DNA of 64,000 bases from Rhodoferax sp. AJA081-3 (GTDB lineage Bacteria; Pseudomonadota; Gammaproteobacteria; Burkholderiales; Burkholderiaceae_C). This document shows, piece after piece, positions 54,877 to 63,520 of the stretch (positions are counted from its first letter, which is position 1; every line of letters starts with the position of its first letter). The position numbers and the translations under genes were made by a program. The stretch spans positions 3,286,001 to 3,350,000 of the forward strand of contig NZ_CP059068.1 of the NCBI RefSeq assembly GCF_017798165.1, written 5' to 3'. Under the pieces are notes generated by a model. It made no database searches and was not told the origin of the DNA. It saw nothing but the letters and a program-made list of their open reading frames with translations.

Positions 54877-57293
54877 GTACCGTAGTTACGCCTGGAGCCT
54901 CTGATAAAGCATCAGAGCAAGCCTTTTTTGAATCTCAAAAGCAGCCGTCACAGAAGCGGGGCATGACCTTTGAGGCGCTGTTTTACCGACAGCTGCACCA
55001 CGTCACCGCCCGCATCCACGATACGGAAAATCTTGAGCAAATCATGCTGGAGGCCAGCCAGGATATTTGCAAATTACTCAATGCAGACCGATTGACCCTT
55101 TACGCGGTGAATGAGGATCAGACTGCGATTGTTTCCAAGATCAAGACCGGACTCAACAGCAGCAGCGACCTGAAGCTGCCCATCTCGCCCCAAAGCATTG
55201 CAGGTTATGTCGCCTTCAGCCGCACCTCGCTGAATTTGCCAGACGTGTATGACGATGAGGCACTCAAGCAGATTCACCCTTCGTTGACCTTCCTGAAGGT
55301 GGTGGACAAACGGTCCGGCTACCGTACCAAACAAATGCTGGTTGCGCCCATATTAGAGGGCAAGACTCTGCACGGTGTGCTGCAGGTTATCAACAACAAA
55401 AGTGACGAGCCGTTTGGCGATCTGGAGGTGGACGGCGTATCCGAATTGTGCAAGACGCTGGCGACAGCCATTCGGCAACGTGCCAACGGAGCGACCGTCG
55501 CACCGCCCAAAAAAGCCACCAAATATGACTCCTTGGTTGCCGACGGGTTGCTGACGGATGAGGAGCTGAACCAATGCATTTCGGACGCGCGCTCCGAGGG
55601 CAAGTCTGTAGAACATCTGTTGATGGCGCAATACAAGGTCCGCCCGCTTCAGATTGGCCCGTCATTGGCAAAGTTTTTTGGTGTGCCGTACGAGTCGTTT
55701 AATACCGGGCGGATCCGCTCAGAAATGCTGCATGGCTCATTGAAGCGCGAATTTATTGAGGAGCAGGGCTGGATTCCGCTGGAGGAGTCGCCTGAGGGGC
55801 TGGTCATCATGTGCATGGACCCCGAGGCCGTGCGCGGCTCCAGGGTGGTCCCACAGGTGTTCCCCCGTATCGCCAAATTCTCCTATCGGGTTACCACGCA
55901 GACAGAGTTCCAAGAAACCTTGGGCCAGCTTTTCGGCACGGCGGCAGATACAAGCACCATTGACCAGCTCTTGGCCGACATGGATGGTGGGCCAATCGAT
56001 GACGGCTCCAACGATGACTCCTTGGAATCTGCAGCAGCGGACAACGAGCTGGTCAAGTTTGTCAACAAGGTCATCATCGACGCCTACAACCAGAAGGTGT
56101 CGGACATCCACATCGAGCCCATGCCCGGTAAGTTCAAGACCGGCATCCGCTTCCGCATCGATGGCAGCCTGGTCCCCTATGTTGAGGTGCCAGCCCACTT
56201 TCGGTCGGCCATGGTCACGCGCCTGAAGATCATGTGTGACCTGGACATTTCGGAACGCCGCAAGCCCCAGGACGGCAAGATCAAGTTCAAGAAGTACGGT
56301 CCGCTGGACATTGAGCTACGCGTGGCCACGATTCCGTCAGCCGGTGGTGTTGAAGACGTGGTGATGCGGATTCTGGCGGCCGGCGAACCGATTCCCATGG
56401 AAAAACTGGGGCTAACACCGCACAATAAGGAGCGCTTGGAGGCTACGGTCAGCAAACCTTATGGCCTGTTCTATGTATGCGGCCCAACGGGGTCTGGCAA
56501 GACCACGACCTTGCATTCCATCCTCAAGTTCCTCAATACACCGGACACCAAGATCTGGACCGCCGAGGACCCGGTTGAAATTACGCAAAAAGGTCTACGC
56601 CAAGTCCAGATCAACAAGAAGGCAGGCATTGACTTTGCCCTGATCATGCGAGCCTTTTTGCGGGCCGACCCAGACATCATCATGGTCGGTGAGTCCCGCG
56701 ACAAAGAGACGGTGTCCATGGGGGTGGAAGCATCCCTGACTGGCCACTTGGTGTTCTCAACCCTGCACACCAATTCGGCGCCCGAATCCATTACGCGCCT
56801 GATGGATATGGGTATGGACCCGTTTAACTTTGCTGATGCGCTCTTAGGTATCCTTGCTCAGCGTCTGGCCAAGAAATTGTGCGATTGCAAGGTTGCCTAT
56901 GTGCCGGATGCAGACGAGTTCCGCCTTTTCTTGACCGAGTACGCGGAAGAACTGCGTCACTCAAAGGCGTGGAAGGCTGATCTGGAGGGTGAACGCAAAA
57001 AGCTAGAGGACAGCTGGCTGAAAACCTATGGGGAAGACGGCAAGGTTAAGCTGTATAAGGCGGTGGGTTGCGACAAGTGCAGCAAGACCGGCTACAAAGG
57101 CCGTATTGGTTTGCACGAGCTGCTGGTGGCGGATGACGGTGTCAAGAAGCTCATCCAGGAGCGCGCGCGCGTGGCTGAATTATTTGCGTCTGCCGTAGAG
57201 GGAGGCATGCGCACTCTAAAGATGGATGGCATGGAGAAGGTCATGATGGGGCTGACGGATTTGAAGATGGTGCGGCAGGTTTGTATTAAGTGA
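54873..57293 (+). CDS. GAF-domain secretion/pilus ATPase (GspE/PilB superfamily)
   Basis: This 806-aa protein has an N-terminal GAF domain at about 45-200 (LEQIMLEASQDICKLLNADRLTLYAVNEDQ, MLVAPILEGKTLHGVLQVINNKSDEPFGDLEVD). A MshEN/GspE_N-like domain follows (about 215-340), then the ATPase core: Walker A GPTGSGKTTTLHS, Asp box EDPVEI, Walker B region DPDIIMVGESRDKET (usual GEIRD), and HLVFSTLHTNSAP. One CxxC pair (CDKC) is in the C-terminal part. Such ATPases drive assembly of type IV pili or type II secretion. The GAF domain could sense a cyclic nucleotide. It overlaps the phosphodiesterase gene and precedes the pilin gene. Confidence 0.9.
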   Translation: MSTVVTPGASDKASEQAFFESQKQPSQKRGMTFEALFYRQLHHVTARIHDTENLEQIMLEASQDICKLLNADRLTLYAVNEDQTAIVSKIKTGLNSSSDLKLPISPQSIAGYVAFSRTSLNLPDVYDDEALKQIHPSLTFLKVVDKRSGYRTKQMLVAPILEGKTLHGVLQVINNKSDEPFGDLEVDGVSELCKTLATAIRQRANGATVAPPKKATKYDSLVADGLLTDEELNQCISDARSEGKSVEHLLMAQYKVRPLQIGPSLAKFFGVPYESFNTGRIRSEMLHGSLKREFIEEQGWIPLEESPEGLVIMCMDPEAVRGSRVVPQVFPRIAKFSYRVTTQTEFQETLGQLFGTAADTSTIDQLLADMDGGPIDDGSNDDSLESAAADNELVKFVNKVIIDAYNQKVSDIHIEPMPGKFKTGIRFRIDGSLVPYVEVPAHFRSAMVTRLKIMCDLDISERRKPQDGKIKFKKYGPLDIELRVATIPSAGGVEDVVMRILAAGEPIPMEKLGLTPHNKERLEATVSKPYGLFYVCGPTGSGKTTTLHSILKFLNTPDTKIWTAEDPVEITQKGLRQVQINKKAGIDFALIMRAFLRADPDIIMVGESRDKETVSMGVEASLTGHLVFSTLHTNSAPESITRLMDMGMDPFNFADALLGILAQRLAKKLCDCKVAYVPDADEFRLFLTEYAEELRHSKAWKADLEGERKKLEDSWLKTYGEDGKVKLYKAVGCDKCSKTGYKGRIGLHELLVADDGVKKLIQERARVAELFASAVEGGMRTLKMDGMEKVMMGLTDLKMVRQVCIK

Positions 57294-57397
57294 CAAAAAT
57301 GTCTTCACCAAGAATTGAAGAGACAAAAGATGCGGCAAATTGACTCCATCGCTGCCGATACTGACTATTTTGTATAGATGGCATGGACGAAAAACCT

Positions 57398-57413
57398 TGG
57401 CACGGAATCTGCT
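57398..57413 (+). promoter_or_regulatory. Sigma-54 promoter of pilA
   Basis: TGGCACGGAATCTGCT matches TGGCACG-N4-TTGCW with one change; GG and GC are separated by the required 10 nt. It lies 42-57 bp before the pilin ATG. Type IV pilin genes are commonly sigma-54 and PilR dependent. Confidence 0.8.
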
Positions 57414-57454
57414 GGTCAATGTGTTCCTAGTTCCCTACATCAAAGGAGTTTTAT

Positions 57455-57940
57455 ATGAAGCGTTCTATGCAACAGGGTTTTACCCTGATCGAACTGATGA
57501 TCGTGGTTGCGATTATTGGTATTTTGGCTGCAGTGGCACTGCCTGCATATCAGGATTACACAGTTCGGGCGAAAAATTCAGAAGTTATTTTGGCGGCTTC
57601 GGGTTGCCGTACTTCTATTACCGAAACCATTCAATCGGCAGCAGTATCTTTGCCGGCGGATAATGGTTGGGGTTGTGAGTCGTCGGTTCCTACATCACAA
57701 TATGTCGCGTCCGTTGCGACCACCAGCACTGGCGTTATCACAGTGACGAGTCAAAATATCCCAAATACTGGCAATCCAGTAACAACTGGTGGAACAGTTC
57801 AGCTGATCCCCACCAAAGACTCCGCAGGCGCCCAATTCGCCAACAGCGATGTGAGCCTTACAGTTTATAAATGGACTTGCGGTGGCGGTACGACTTCGAT
57901 CACTCCAAAGTTTCTGCCTGGTTCTTGCCGCGGCAACTGA
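57455..57940 (+). CDS. pilA: Type IV pilin
   Basis: This 161-aa prepilin has a class III signal: six-residue leader MKRSMQQG, cleavage before Phe, then [32 protein letters not shown] with Glu5. The globular part is Ser/Thr/Asn-rich and has a C-terminal disulphide region with TCGGG and GSCRGN. It is the major structural subunit of type IV pili. A strong AAAGGAG precedes the ATG, an upstream sigma-54 promoter and a downstream terminator frame the gene, and pglL follows. Confidence 0.94.
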   Translation: MKRSMQQGFTLIELMIVVAIIGILAAVALPAYQDYTVRAKNSEVILAASGCRTSITETIQSAAVSLPADNGWGCESSVPTSQYVASVATTSTGVITVTSQNIPNTGNPVTTGGTVQLIPTKDSAGAQFANSDVSLTVYKWTCGGGTTSITPKFLPGSCRGN

Positions 57941-57960
57941 GTTGAACTCACGGTTGAACA

Positions 57961-57987
57961 AACGCCCCTCTGGGGCGTTTTTTTTTG
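57961..57987 (+). terminator. Intrinsic terminator of pilA
   Basis: An 8-bp stem (AACGCCCC with GGGGCGTT), a TCT loop and a run of eight or so Ts. The T-run ends right at the start of the next gene. Confidence 0.92.
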
Positions 57988-57988
57988 A

Positions 57989-59671
57989 ATGACTTGCTTC
58001 TCGATGCCATTCTTTTTCTTTTTCTTTTTGTTTGCCAGTTGGCTGCAGCCACTGCATTTCCCACCGTGGGTCAGTTGGCACAGTGAAATACTGGCTTTTC
58101 TGGCAGTCCTCTTCTCTGCGTGGCAACTAATAATCGTCTCTGCAAAACGAGGGGCGTGGCCTACGATTCCTCTCCCCATTCCAGCCGCGATGTTGTTGGG
58201 AATCGGTCTGCTGATTGGGCTTCAATGGTTGGTAGGGTTGGTGCCGTTTGTTGGCGACATCTATGTGTTCGGAGCATATATCTTGCTCTGTACTGCAGCA
58301 ATGACTCTAGGCTATCTAAGTGGTCAACGGCGACATGAGCTGATTCACGGAATAGCAGTCGTTATTCTTTTGGGTGCGCTGGTTTCTGCGACTATTTCCT
58401 TGATGCAGGCATTTGAGCTATCCCAAGGCGTCAATTGGATCAACAGCATGCGGGAGGCACGGCGGCCGGGTGCTAATCTGGCGCAACCGAATCAGCTAGC
58501 CACTTTACTGCTTATGGGTTTAGCTAGCGTTTTATTCCTGTTTGAGTTGCGCAAGTTTGGCATGTTGCCCGCAGCGCTGATGTCATTCCTACTCTTGTTA
58601 AGTCTGGCTGCCACGGAATCAAGGGCTGGACTGCTTGGTTTCTCTGTCCTGAGTGTTTGGTGGTTTGCAAAGTACAAATCCATTGGTGCTCAATTAAGGC
58701 CATGGACGATGGCCTTAATTGGCGTAATTTACCTAGTCTTGTACTGGAGTTGGCCAATATTGATGGGAGAGGTCTTTCAGCTAACGGGAGGAGTACTCCC
58801 GGTCAACTCAGTAGCGTACCATCGGTGGATCATCTGGCCACAGCTGTTGCAGGCGGTCCTGTTACGGCCATGGTGGGGTTGGGGCGCGGGGCAAGTTTCA
58901 ACCGCACACAACGCGGTAGTGGACGCCTATCTCACTAGTGAGGCCTATACCTATGCACACAATATTTTGATAGATGCTGCGCTGGGATTTGGTCTGCCTA
59001 TCACCATCCTGCTGATGCTTTTCGCTGGCGTCTGGCTTTGGCGCCGAATTCAAGCCGCAAGGCAATTGATGCCCTGGTACTGCCTGGCCGTCACAATTCC
59101 TGTAGCAACACATTCTTTGGTGGAGTTTCCATTCGCGTATGCATACTTCCTTGTGCCGGTAATGTTTACACTGGGTGCGCTAGAAGGAGTATTGAACGTC
59201 AAGCCTGCCTTGCAACTTCATGCAAAGCCAGTTGGGATGGGGCTTCTGGTAGCCACTGTTCTGTTGATATGGTCCTTTTTCGAATACCTGAAAATAGAAG
59301 AGGATTTTCGCGTTGTGCGTTTTGAGGCCTTACGCGTTGGACAAACTCCACCAGGCTATCAGCGGCCAAACGTCTATGTTCTCACGCAACTGGATGCACT
59401 GCTAAATGGCGGCCGAATTGTGGCAAGACCCAATATGCCTGAACAGGAAATCGAATTGGCCAAAGCGGTAGCCCTGCGATTTCCATGGCCAGCAACCCAG
59501 AATCGGTATGCTGTAGCTTTGGCGCTTAATGGCAATCCGCAAGAGGCTGCTCGCCAGATGCGCGTCATGCGGGCACACCACGGGCCCAAAGTTTATGCAA
59601 AAATCAGAGCCGCCTGGATCTTGTTGGCGAACGAAAAGTACCCACAATTGCAGGAAATGCAATTGCCCTGA
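57989..59671 (+). CDS. pglL: PglL/Wzy-type O-oligosaccharyltransferase
   Basis: This 560-aa protein has about 11-12 hydrophobic helices. The Wzy_C block contains ARRPGANLAQPNQLATLLLMGLAS, LSLAATESRAGLLG, YHRWIIWPQLLQAVLLRPWWGWGAGQ and HNILIDAALGFG. A PglL-type soluble C-terminal half of about 120 residues follows. Neighbouring pilA makes it a probable pilin glycosylation ligase of the PglL type, transferring a lipid-linked glycan to the pilin in the periplasm. The start ATG 57989 follows the T-run of the terminator; ATG 58004 is an alternative. Residues 7-13 are seven codons (PFFFFFF) from a CTTTTT triplication. Confidence 0.82.
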   Translation: MTCFSMPFFFFFFLFASWLQPLHFPPWVSWHSEILAFLAVLFSAWQLIIVSAKRGAWPTIPLPIPAAMLLGIGLLIGLQWLVGLVPFVGDIYVFGAYILLCTAAMTLGYLSGQRRHELIHGIAVVILLGALVSATISLMQAFELSQGVNWINSMREARRPGANLAQPNQLATLLLMGLASVLFLFELRKFGMLPAALMSFLLLLSLAATESRAGLLGFSVLSVWWFAKYKSIGAQLRPWTMALIGVIYLVLYWSWPILMGEVFQLTGGVLPVNSVAYHRWIIWPQLLQAVLLRPWWGWGAGQVSTAHNAVVDAYLTSEAYTYAHNILIDAALGFGLPITILLMLFAGVWLWRRIQAARQLMPWYCLAVTIPVATHSLVEFPFAYAYFLVPVMFTLGALEGVLNVKPALQLHAKPVGMGLLVATVLLIWSFFEYLKIEEDFRVVRFEALRVGQTPPGYQRPNVYVLTQLDALLNGGRIVARPNMPEQEIELAKAVALRFPWPATQNRYAVALALNGNPQEAARQMRVMRAHHGPKVYAKIRAAWILLANEKYPQLQEMQLP

Positions 59672-59862
59672 TACGCTGATGACAAATAGTAATTTACTGA
59701 GTAAGTTTCATCTTCTATATAGCCAGGATATATAGGGCCTGGTGCATAGACTAAGACGAGCTACTGGTTAATTTTCTCAGTTGCAGTACTAAAATCAAAA
59801 GTGATTCGCCTGATCGTTCGATGTGTCAAATAAAACGAGGGTGGTCGTGCGGTATTTTAAAA

Positions 59863-61215
59863 ATGAAACGACTCGCTTCATGGTTAGGTGTTGATCGAGC
59901 AATTTTCTTCACGGTTTTGACACGGGTATGGAGTGCGAGCGCCGGATTGATAACCATTGCGCTGGTATCCCAATATTTGTCACCCGAGTTACAGGGGTAT
60001 TACTACACATTCTGCAGTTTGATTGCACTGCAGGTTTTTGCTGAACTTGGACTTACATATACGATAGTTCAGTTCACTAGTCATGAGATGGCAAGACTCG
60101 CCTGGTCTGCGGAGGATTACATCGTCGGTGATCCTATCGCGAAGAGACGCCTGCAATCACTCATTTTTTCCGCCTTGAAATTGCTCAGTGTGTTTTCCGT
60201 CGTAGTGGTTGTACTACTCGCTATCACTGGGTTGCTCTTCTTTGGTGCGGTCGATCCTGCAAATGTGTCGACGTTAGAAATAATGCTCCCTTGGCTTATA
60301 TTGGTCATATTTACAGCGCTGAACATGATTCTTAATGCGATAGTAGCGGCAATAGAGGGCGGCGGAAGAGTTGCCGATGTCGCTGTTCTCCGGCTCTGTC
60401 AGTCAATATTTTCAGTTGCAGTTACATGGCTACTATTGAGATCCGGTGGCAACTTATTTGCGTTAGCGGCTAGTAGCATAGTCTTGGTGGTTGTCAGTTT
60501 CATCTGGTTGTGGTTGAACTTTCGGAAGTGCATTAAAGATATCTATCGTCTTAATTCCGATGTTCCTGGAATAGATTGGAGGGCTGAGGTCTGGCCTTTT
60601 CAGTGGAGAATGGCAGTAAGCAACATCAGTGGATTCTTCATTTTCCAGCTGTTTACCCCGATTCTGTTTCTCAGTCATGGTCCGATCGCTGCCGGTCAGA
60701 TGGGTATGACCATGCAAATCGTCGGTGCAATGAATGGAATTGCAATCGCTTGGATTGCAACAAAGAGCCCAATGTATGGAAAATTAGTAGCCACAAACGA
60801 ATTTTCGGTACTTGATAAATTATTCTTTCGCGGAGTCTTGCAGTCTCTCGCGTTATTGCTGCTTGGTAGCAGCACAGTTTTCGCTACCGTCAAATACCTG
60901 GAGAGCATTTCGTCCCCGTATATTGAGCGAGTATTACCACCATATCTCTTCGCAGCTTTGATGTTGGTCGGCTTGGTTGGCCATGTATTATCTTCGGAGG
61001 CTTTCTATCTGCGTGCGCACAAAAATGAACCATTTATGGGGCTGTCTGTATTCCTAGGAGTTTTGACGGCATTCCTGGCAATAGTGATGATTCCCGATTT
61101 TGGGGCAGCGGGTGCAGTGATATCTTACGCAATTCCAACTCTATTAATTGGGTTGCCGTGGGGGACAATAGTCTTTATTAAGTCCCGTAATAAATTCAAC
61201 TTATTTGAACAATGA
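59863..61215 (+). CDS. Polysaccharide flippase (Wzx/MOP-like)
   Basis: This 450-aa protein has about 12-14 predicted transmembrane helices, an N-terminal RIG-like TRVWSASAGLITIALVSQYLSPELQGYYYTF and a helix-rich polysaccharide-export layout. It should move lipid-linked sugar repeats across the inner membrane. Start ATG 59863 is chosen; the frame from 59821 would add polar residues before the first helix. The region is AT-richer than its flanks. Confidence 0.75.
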   Translation: MKRLASWLGVDRAIFFTVLTRVWSASAGLITIALVSQYLSPELQGYYYTFCSLIALQVFAELGLTYTIVQFTSHEMARLAWSAEDYIVGDPIAKRRLQSLIFSALKLLSVFSVVVVVLLAITGLLFFGAVDPANVSTLEIMLPWLILVIFTALNMILNAIVAAIEGGGRVADVAVLRLCQSIFSVAVTWLLLRSGGNLFALAASSIVLVVVSFIWLWLNFRKCIKDIYRLNSDVPGIDWRAEVWPFQWRMAVSNISGFFIFQLFTPILFLSHGPIAAGQMGMTMQIVGAMNGIAIAWIATKSPMYGKLVATNEFSVLDKLFFRGVLQSLALLLLGSSTVFATVKYLESISSPYIERVLPPYLFAALMLVGLVGHVLSSEAFYLRAHKNEPFMGLSVFLGVLTAFLAIVMIPDFGAAGAVISYAIPTLLIGLPWGTIVFIKSRNKFNLFEQ

Positions 61216-62315
61216 ATCTGTCGAAACCAGTGCTCCGTGAGATGAAACAAGAGTACCAAAGGCAACCTCTTGTTTCGATTTGCATCCCAACCTACAACCG
61301 GGCCGATAGTATTGAAACGCTGTTTTCAAGTCTCAAAAAAATCAAGGAAAATCATGGCAGTGATATAGAAATCTGTTTATCAAACAACAAATCTTCGGAT
61401 AATACAGATCAAACAATTGCTAAATGGAAATATTTACTTGATTTAAAGGTGATTGTGCAAGCCACCAATATAGGTGGAACTCTTAACGCGATAGAAGTTA
61501 CTAAACTTGCAACAGGGCGGTGGATACAAATAATTGGGGACGATGATATTTTCTATCCTGATGAGTTCAGTTGTCTTGTTGGTTTTTTGAAAAAACAAAA
61601 ACCAGAAACCTGGGTTCTTGTTGGGGTCAAGGGCGCGATCGAACAAGAAAAGCTCTTTGACAGTCTGACCAGCGGGAGTTACCCTTCAAGACTCTTTCGG
61701 AGAATATTAGTGCAAAGCAGCTTAAATCCATATGGGTTTATTGGCATGCATATTATCCCATCTACTTGGATGAGTGAATATCATCAACTATCGTTGAATA
61801 ATACACGTGGATGGCCGCATCTAGCGCTATTCGTGCGATACCTACTAAAGAGCGGAGATGTTTTTATTTACAAAAAAAACGTTGTTGAACAAGCCGTTGG
61901 GGCCAGTGTTCTATTTTGGAATATCGGCGACTGGGTTCGAGTGGGGCTGGGAAGAGTTGATCTTGTAGATGGTATAGAGGTTGAAATGAGATCTAACCCC
62001 CATTTTCTCCATTTGATTGTGTTACGAGAGATCTATGCTCGCGCCGGTGTAAAAAATATGATTCTATGGAAGGCCTTGGAAGAGCAGGACTTCAACGAAA
62101 ATGCGACCAAAGAATATTTGAGCCGCTATTGCTATCTCGGGATTAGCTCGATACTTACACTTCCCCACAGCGTGCTTTTAATGTTTCTTCGGTTTATTCC
62201 AGCAAGAATCATAAAATTCACTATGTTTAGACTCGGGTATGGAAGAATAATAACTGACTACGACTTGCGAAAGTCAACCATGACCGAATTTGATGGAATA
62301 AAGAGAGTCTTGTAA
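61212..62315 (+). CDS. Glycosyltransferase family 2
   Basis: This 367-aa protein has an N-terminal GT-A domain with SICIPTYNRADSIETLFSSLKKI, ICLSNNKSSDNTDQTI and the metal-binding IIGDDDIFYPDEF. It transfers a sugar from a nucleotide donor to a growing lipid-linked glycan. It overlaps the flippase stop by ATGA, so the two are coupled. AT-rich codon use suggests recent acquisition relative to its flanks. Confidence 0.85.
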   Translation: MNLSKPVLREMKQEYQRQPLVSICIPTYNRADSIETLFSSLKKIKENHGSDIEICLSNNKSSDNTDQTIAKWKYLLDLKVIVQATNIGGTLNAIEVTKLATGRWIQIIGDDDIFYPDEFSCLVGFLKKQKPETWVLVGVKGAIEQEKLFDSLTSGSYPSRLFRRILVQSSLNPYGFIGMHIIPSTWMSEYHQLSLNNTRGWPHLALFVRYLLKSGDVFIYKKNVVEQAVGASVLFWNIGDWVRVGLGRVDLVDGIEVEMRSNPHFLHLIVLREIYARAGVKNMILWKALEEQDFNENATKEYLSRYCYLGISSILTLPHSVLLMFLRFIPARIIKFTMFRLGYGRIITDYDLRKSTMTEFDGIKRVL

Positions 62316-62322
62316 CCACCAT

Positions 62323-63444
62323 TTATGTCGATTTTTTTGGGTTCATCAATACTTTCTCGTATTGTTGTATTACTTGTGCAAGATGGTATGCGTGAGCACG
62401 AAACCTAGTGTTTGAATTGTGTTCACTGAGTAATTCCTCGGAAATGGCGTGAGCCAAAGCAGGTATATCTGCAACAGGAACTAGTCGGCCCCACCTGCCG
62501 TGTTCCAAAATTTCACTGGGTCCGGAAGGGCAGTCTGTAGAAACAACTTTACATCCGCATGCCATGGCTTCAATCAGAGCTCCCGGCAAGCCCTCGTGTA
62601 GCGAGGATAGAACAAAAAGGTCCGCTTGGCGCATCCAGGCGTATGGGTTGTCAGTGAACCCGTAAAGGCAGACCCGATCCCCAAGACGGTGGTGTTCTAT
62701 GAGTGCCTGCAATGATGGTCGTTCGGGGCCATCTCCAAGGATGACCAATTTGGCGGGGAAGTCGGAAGCGATTTCAGCAAATGCCGCAATGAGAAGGTCA
62801 AAACCCTTGGCCGGCACTAGCCGCCCAACCGCCAGTACAAGTTTTGAGTGGCGTGGTTCCAACCAAGGGTGATGAACCGGCTCCATACTCATGCGCAAAA
62901 CTTCGTCGGTCACAACCGGATTACCAATCACCAAAAGCCTAGGTTGCAGACGCGGCATCAATGCCGCAAGTCCACTGGCTACACCTGCAGAGACACAAAC
63001 AACTGCATCGGCACGAGGGTAGATAGTTCGCAAGGCCAAGAGGAAGACGTTCCAGTAGAAGCGATTCACCGCTGATTTGACCAGCCCCAGCGTGTTGTGC
63101 TCGGACAAGACAACGCGAGTTTTGGTACCGGAAAGCCAACCTGCAACGACTGCTACGCAATTGGTGTGGAATATTGCACTGAGAAGTGCATCGGGGCGTC
63201 GTAGGCGCAGGTATCGGATTAAAGGCAGTATGCCAAACAATGCGCGACTTGCCCCCAGGTTGATGATGCGAATCCTCGAGTCGACTTCCTTGCGATAGGG
63301 GCCGCGGTCGGACAGTACCAGTAGATCGACGTCGTGACCCCGCTCCACGAGGCCCTGCGCAAGTCGGATCGTTACGCGTTCTGCACCGCCCGCCTCAAAG
63401 TTGGGTATGAAAAGTGCAATTCGAATAGAGCTCTGCGACATCAT
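62323..63444 (-). CDS. Glycosyltransferase family 4 (GT-B)
   Basis: This 373-aa protein has FIPNFEAGGAERVTIRLAQGLVERGHDV at the N-terminus. The donor-binding site LVLAVGRLVPAKGFDLLIAAF and the catalytic EGLPGALIEAMACGCKVVSTDCPSGPSEIL (EX7E) follow. It transfers a hexose or related sugar to a lipid-linked acceptor. ATG 63444 or 63441 is used; a frame opening at 63549 would overlap the sugar-transferase gene. Encoded convergent to the GT2 gene. Confidence 0.88.
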   Translation of the reverse strand: MMSQSSIRIALFIPNFEAGGAERVTIRLAQGLVERGHDVDLLVLSDRGPYRKEVDSRIRIINLGASRALFGILPLIRYLRLRRPDALLSAIFHTNCVAVVAGWLSGTKTRVVLSEHNTLGLVKSAVNRFYWNVFLLALRTIYPRADAVVCVSAGVASGLAALMPRLQPRLLVIGNPVVTDEVLRMSMEPVHHPWLEPRHSKLVLAVGRLVPAKGFDLLIAAFAEIASDFPAKLVILGDGPERPSLQALIEHHRLGDRVCLYGFTDNPYAWMRQADLFVLSSLHEGLPGALIEAMACGCKVVSTDCPSGPSEILEHGRWGRLVPVADIPALAHAISEELLSEHNSNTRFRAHAYHLAQVIQQYEKVLMNPKKST

Positions 63445-63520
63445 CTCGTAATTGGTGCTTGCTACGCGCTGTGCAAACACAGTACCGGGAATAGATATTG
63501 AGGACGAATAACGCAGAGCA

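Noticed and set aside
57989..58060. Phase-variable repeat at the start of pglL (poly-Phe, CTTTTT x3)
   Set aside because: The unit is six bases, so changes keep frame; the tract is short and unlikely to switch expression.
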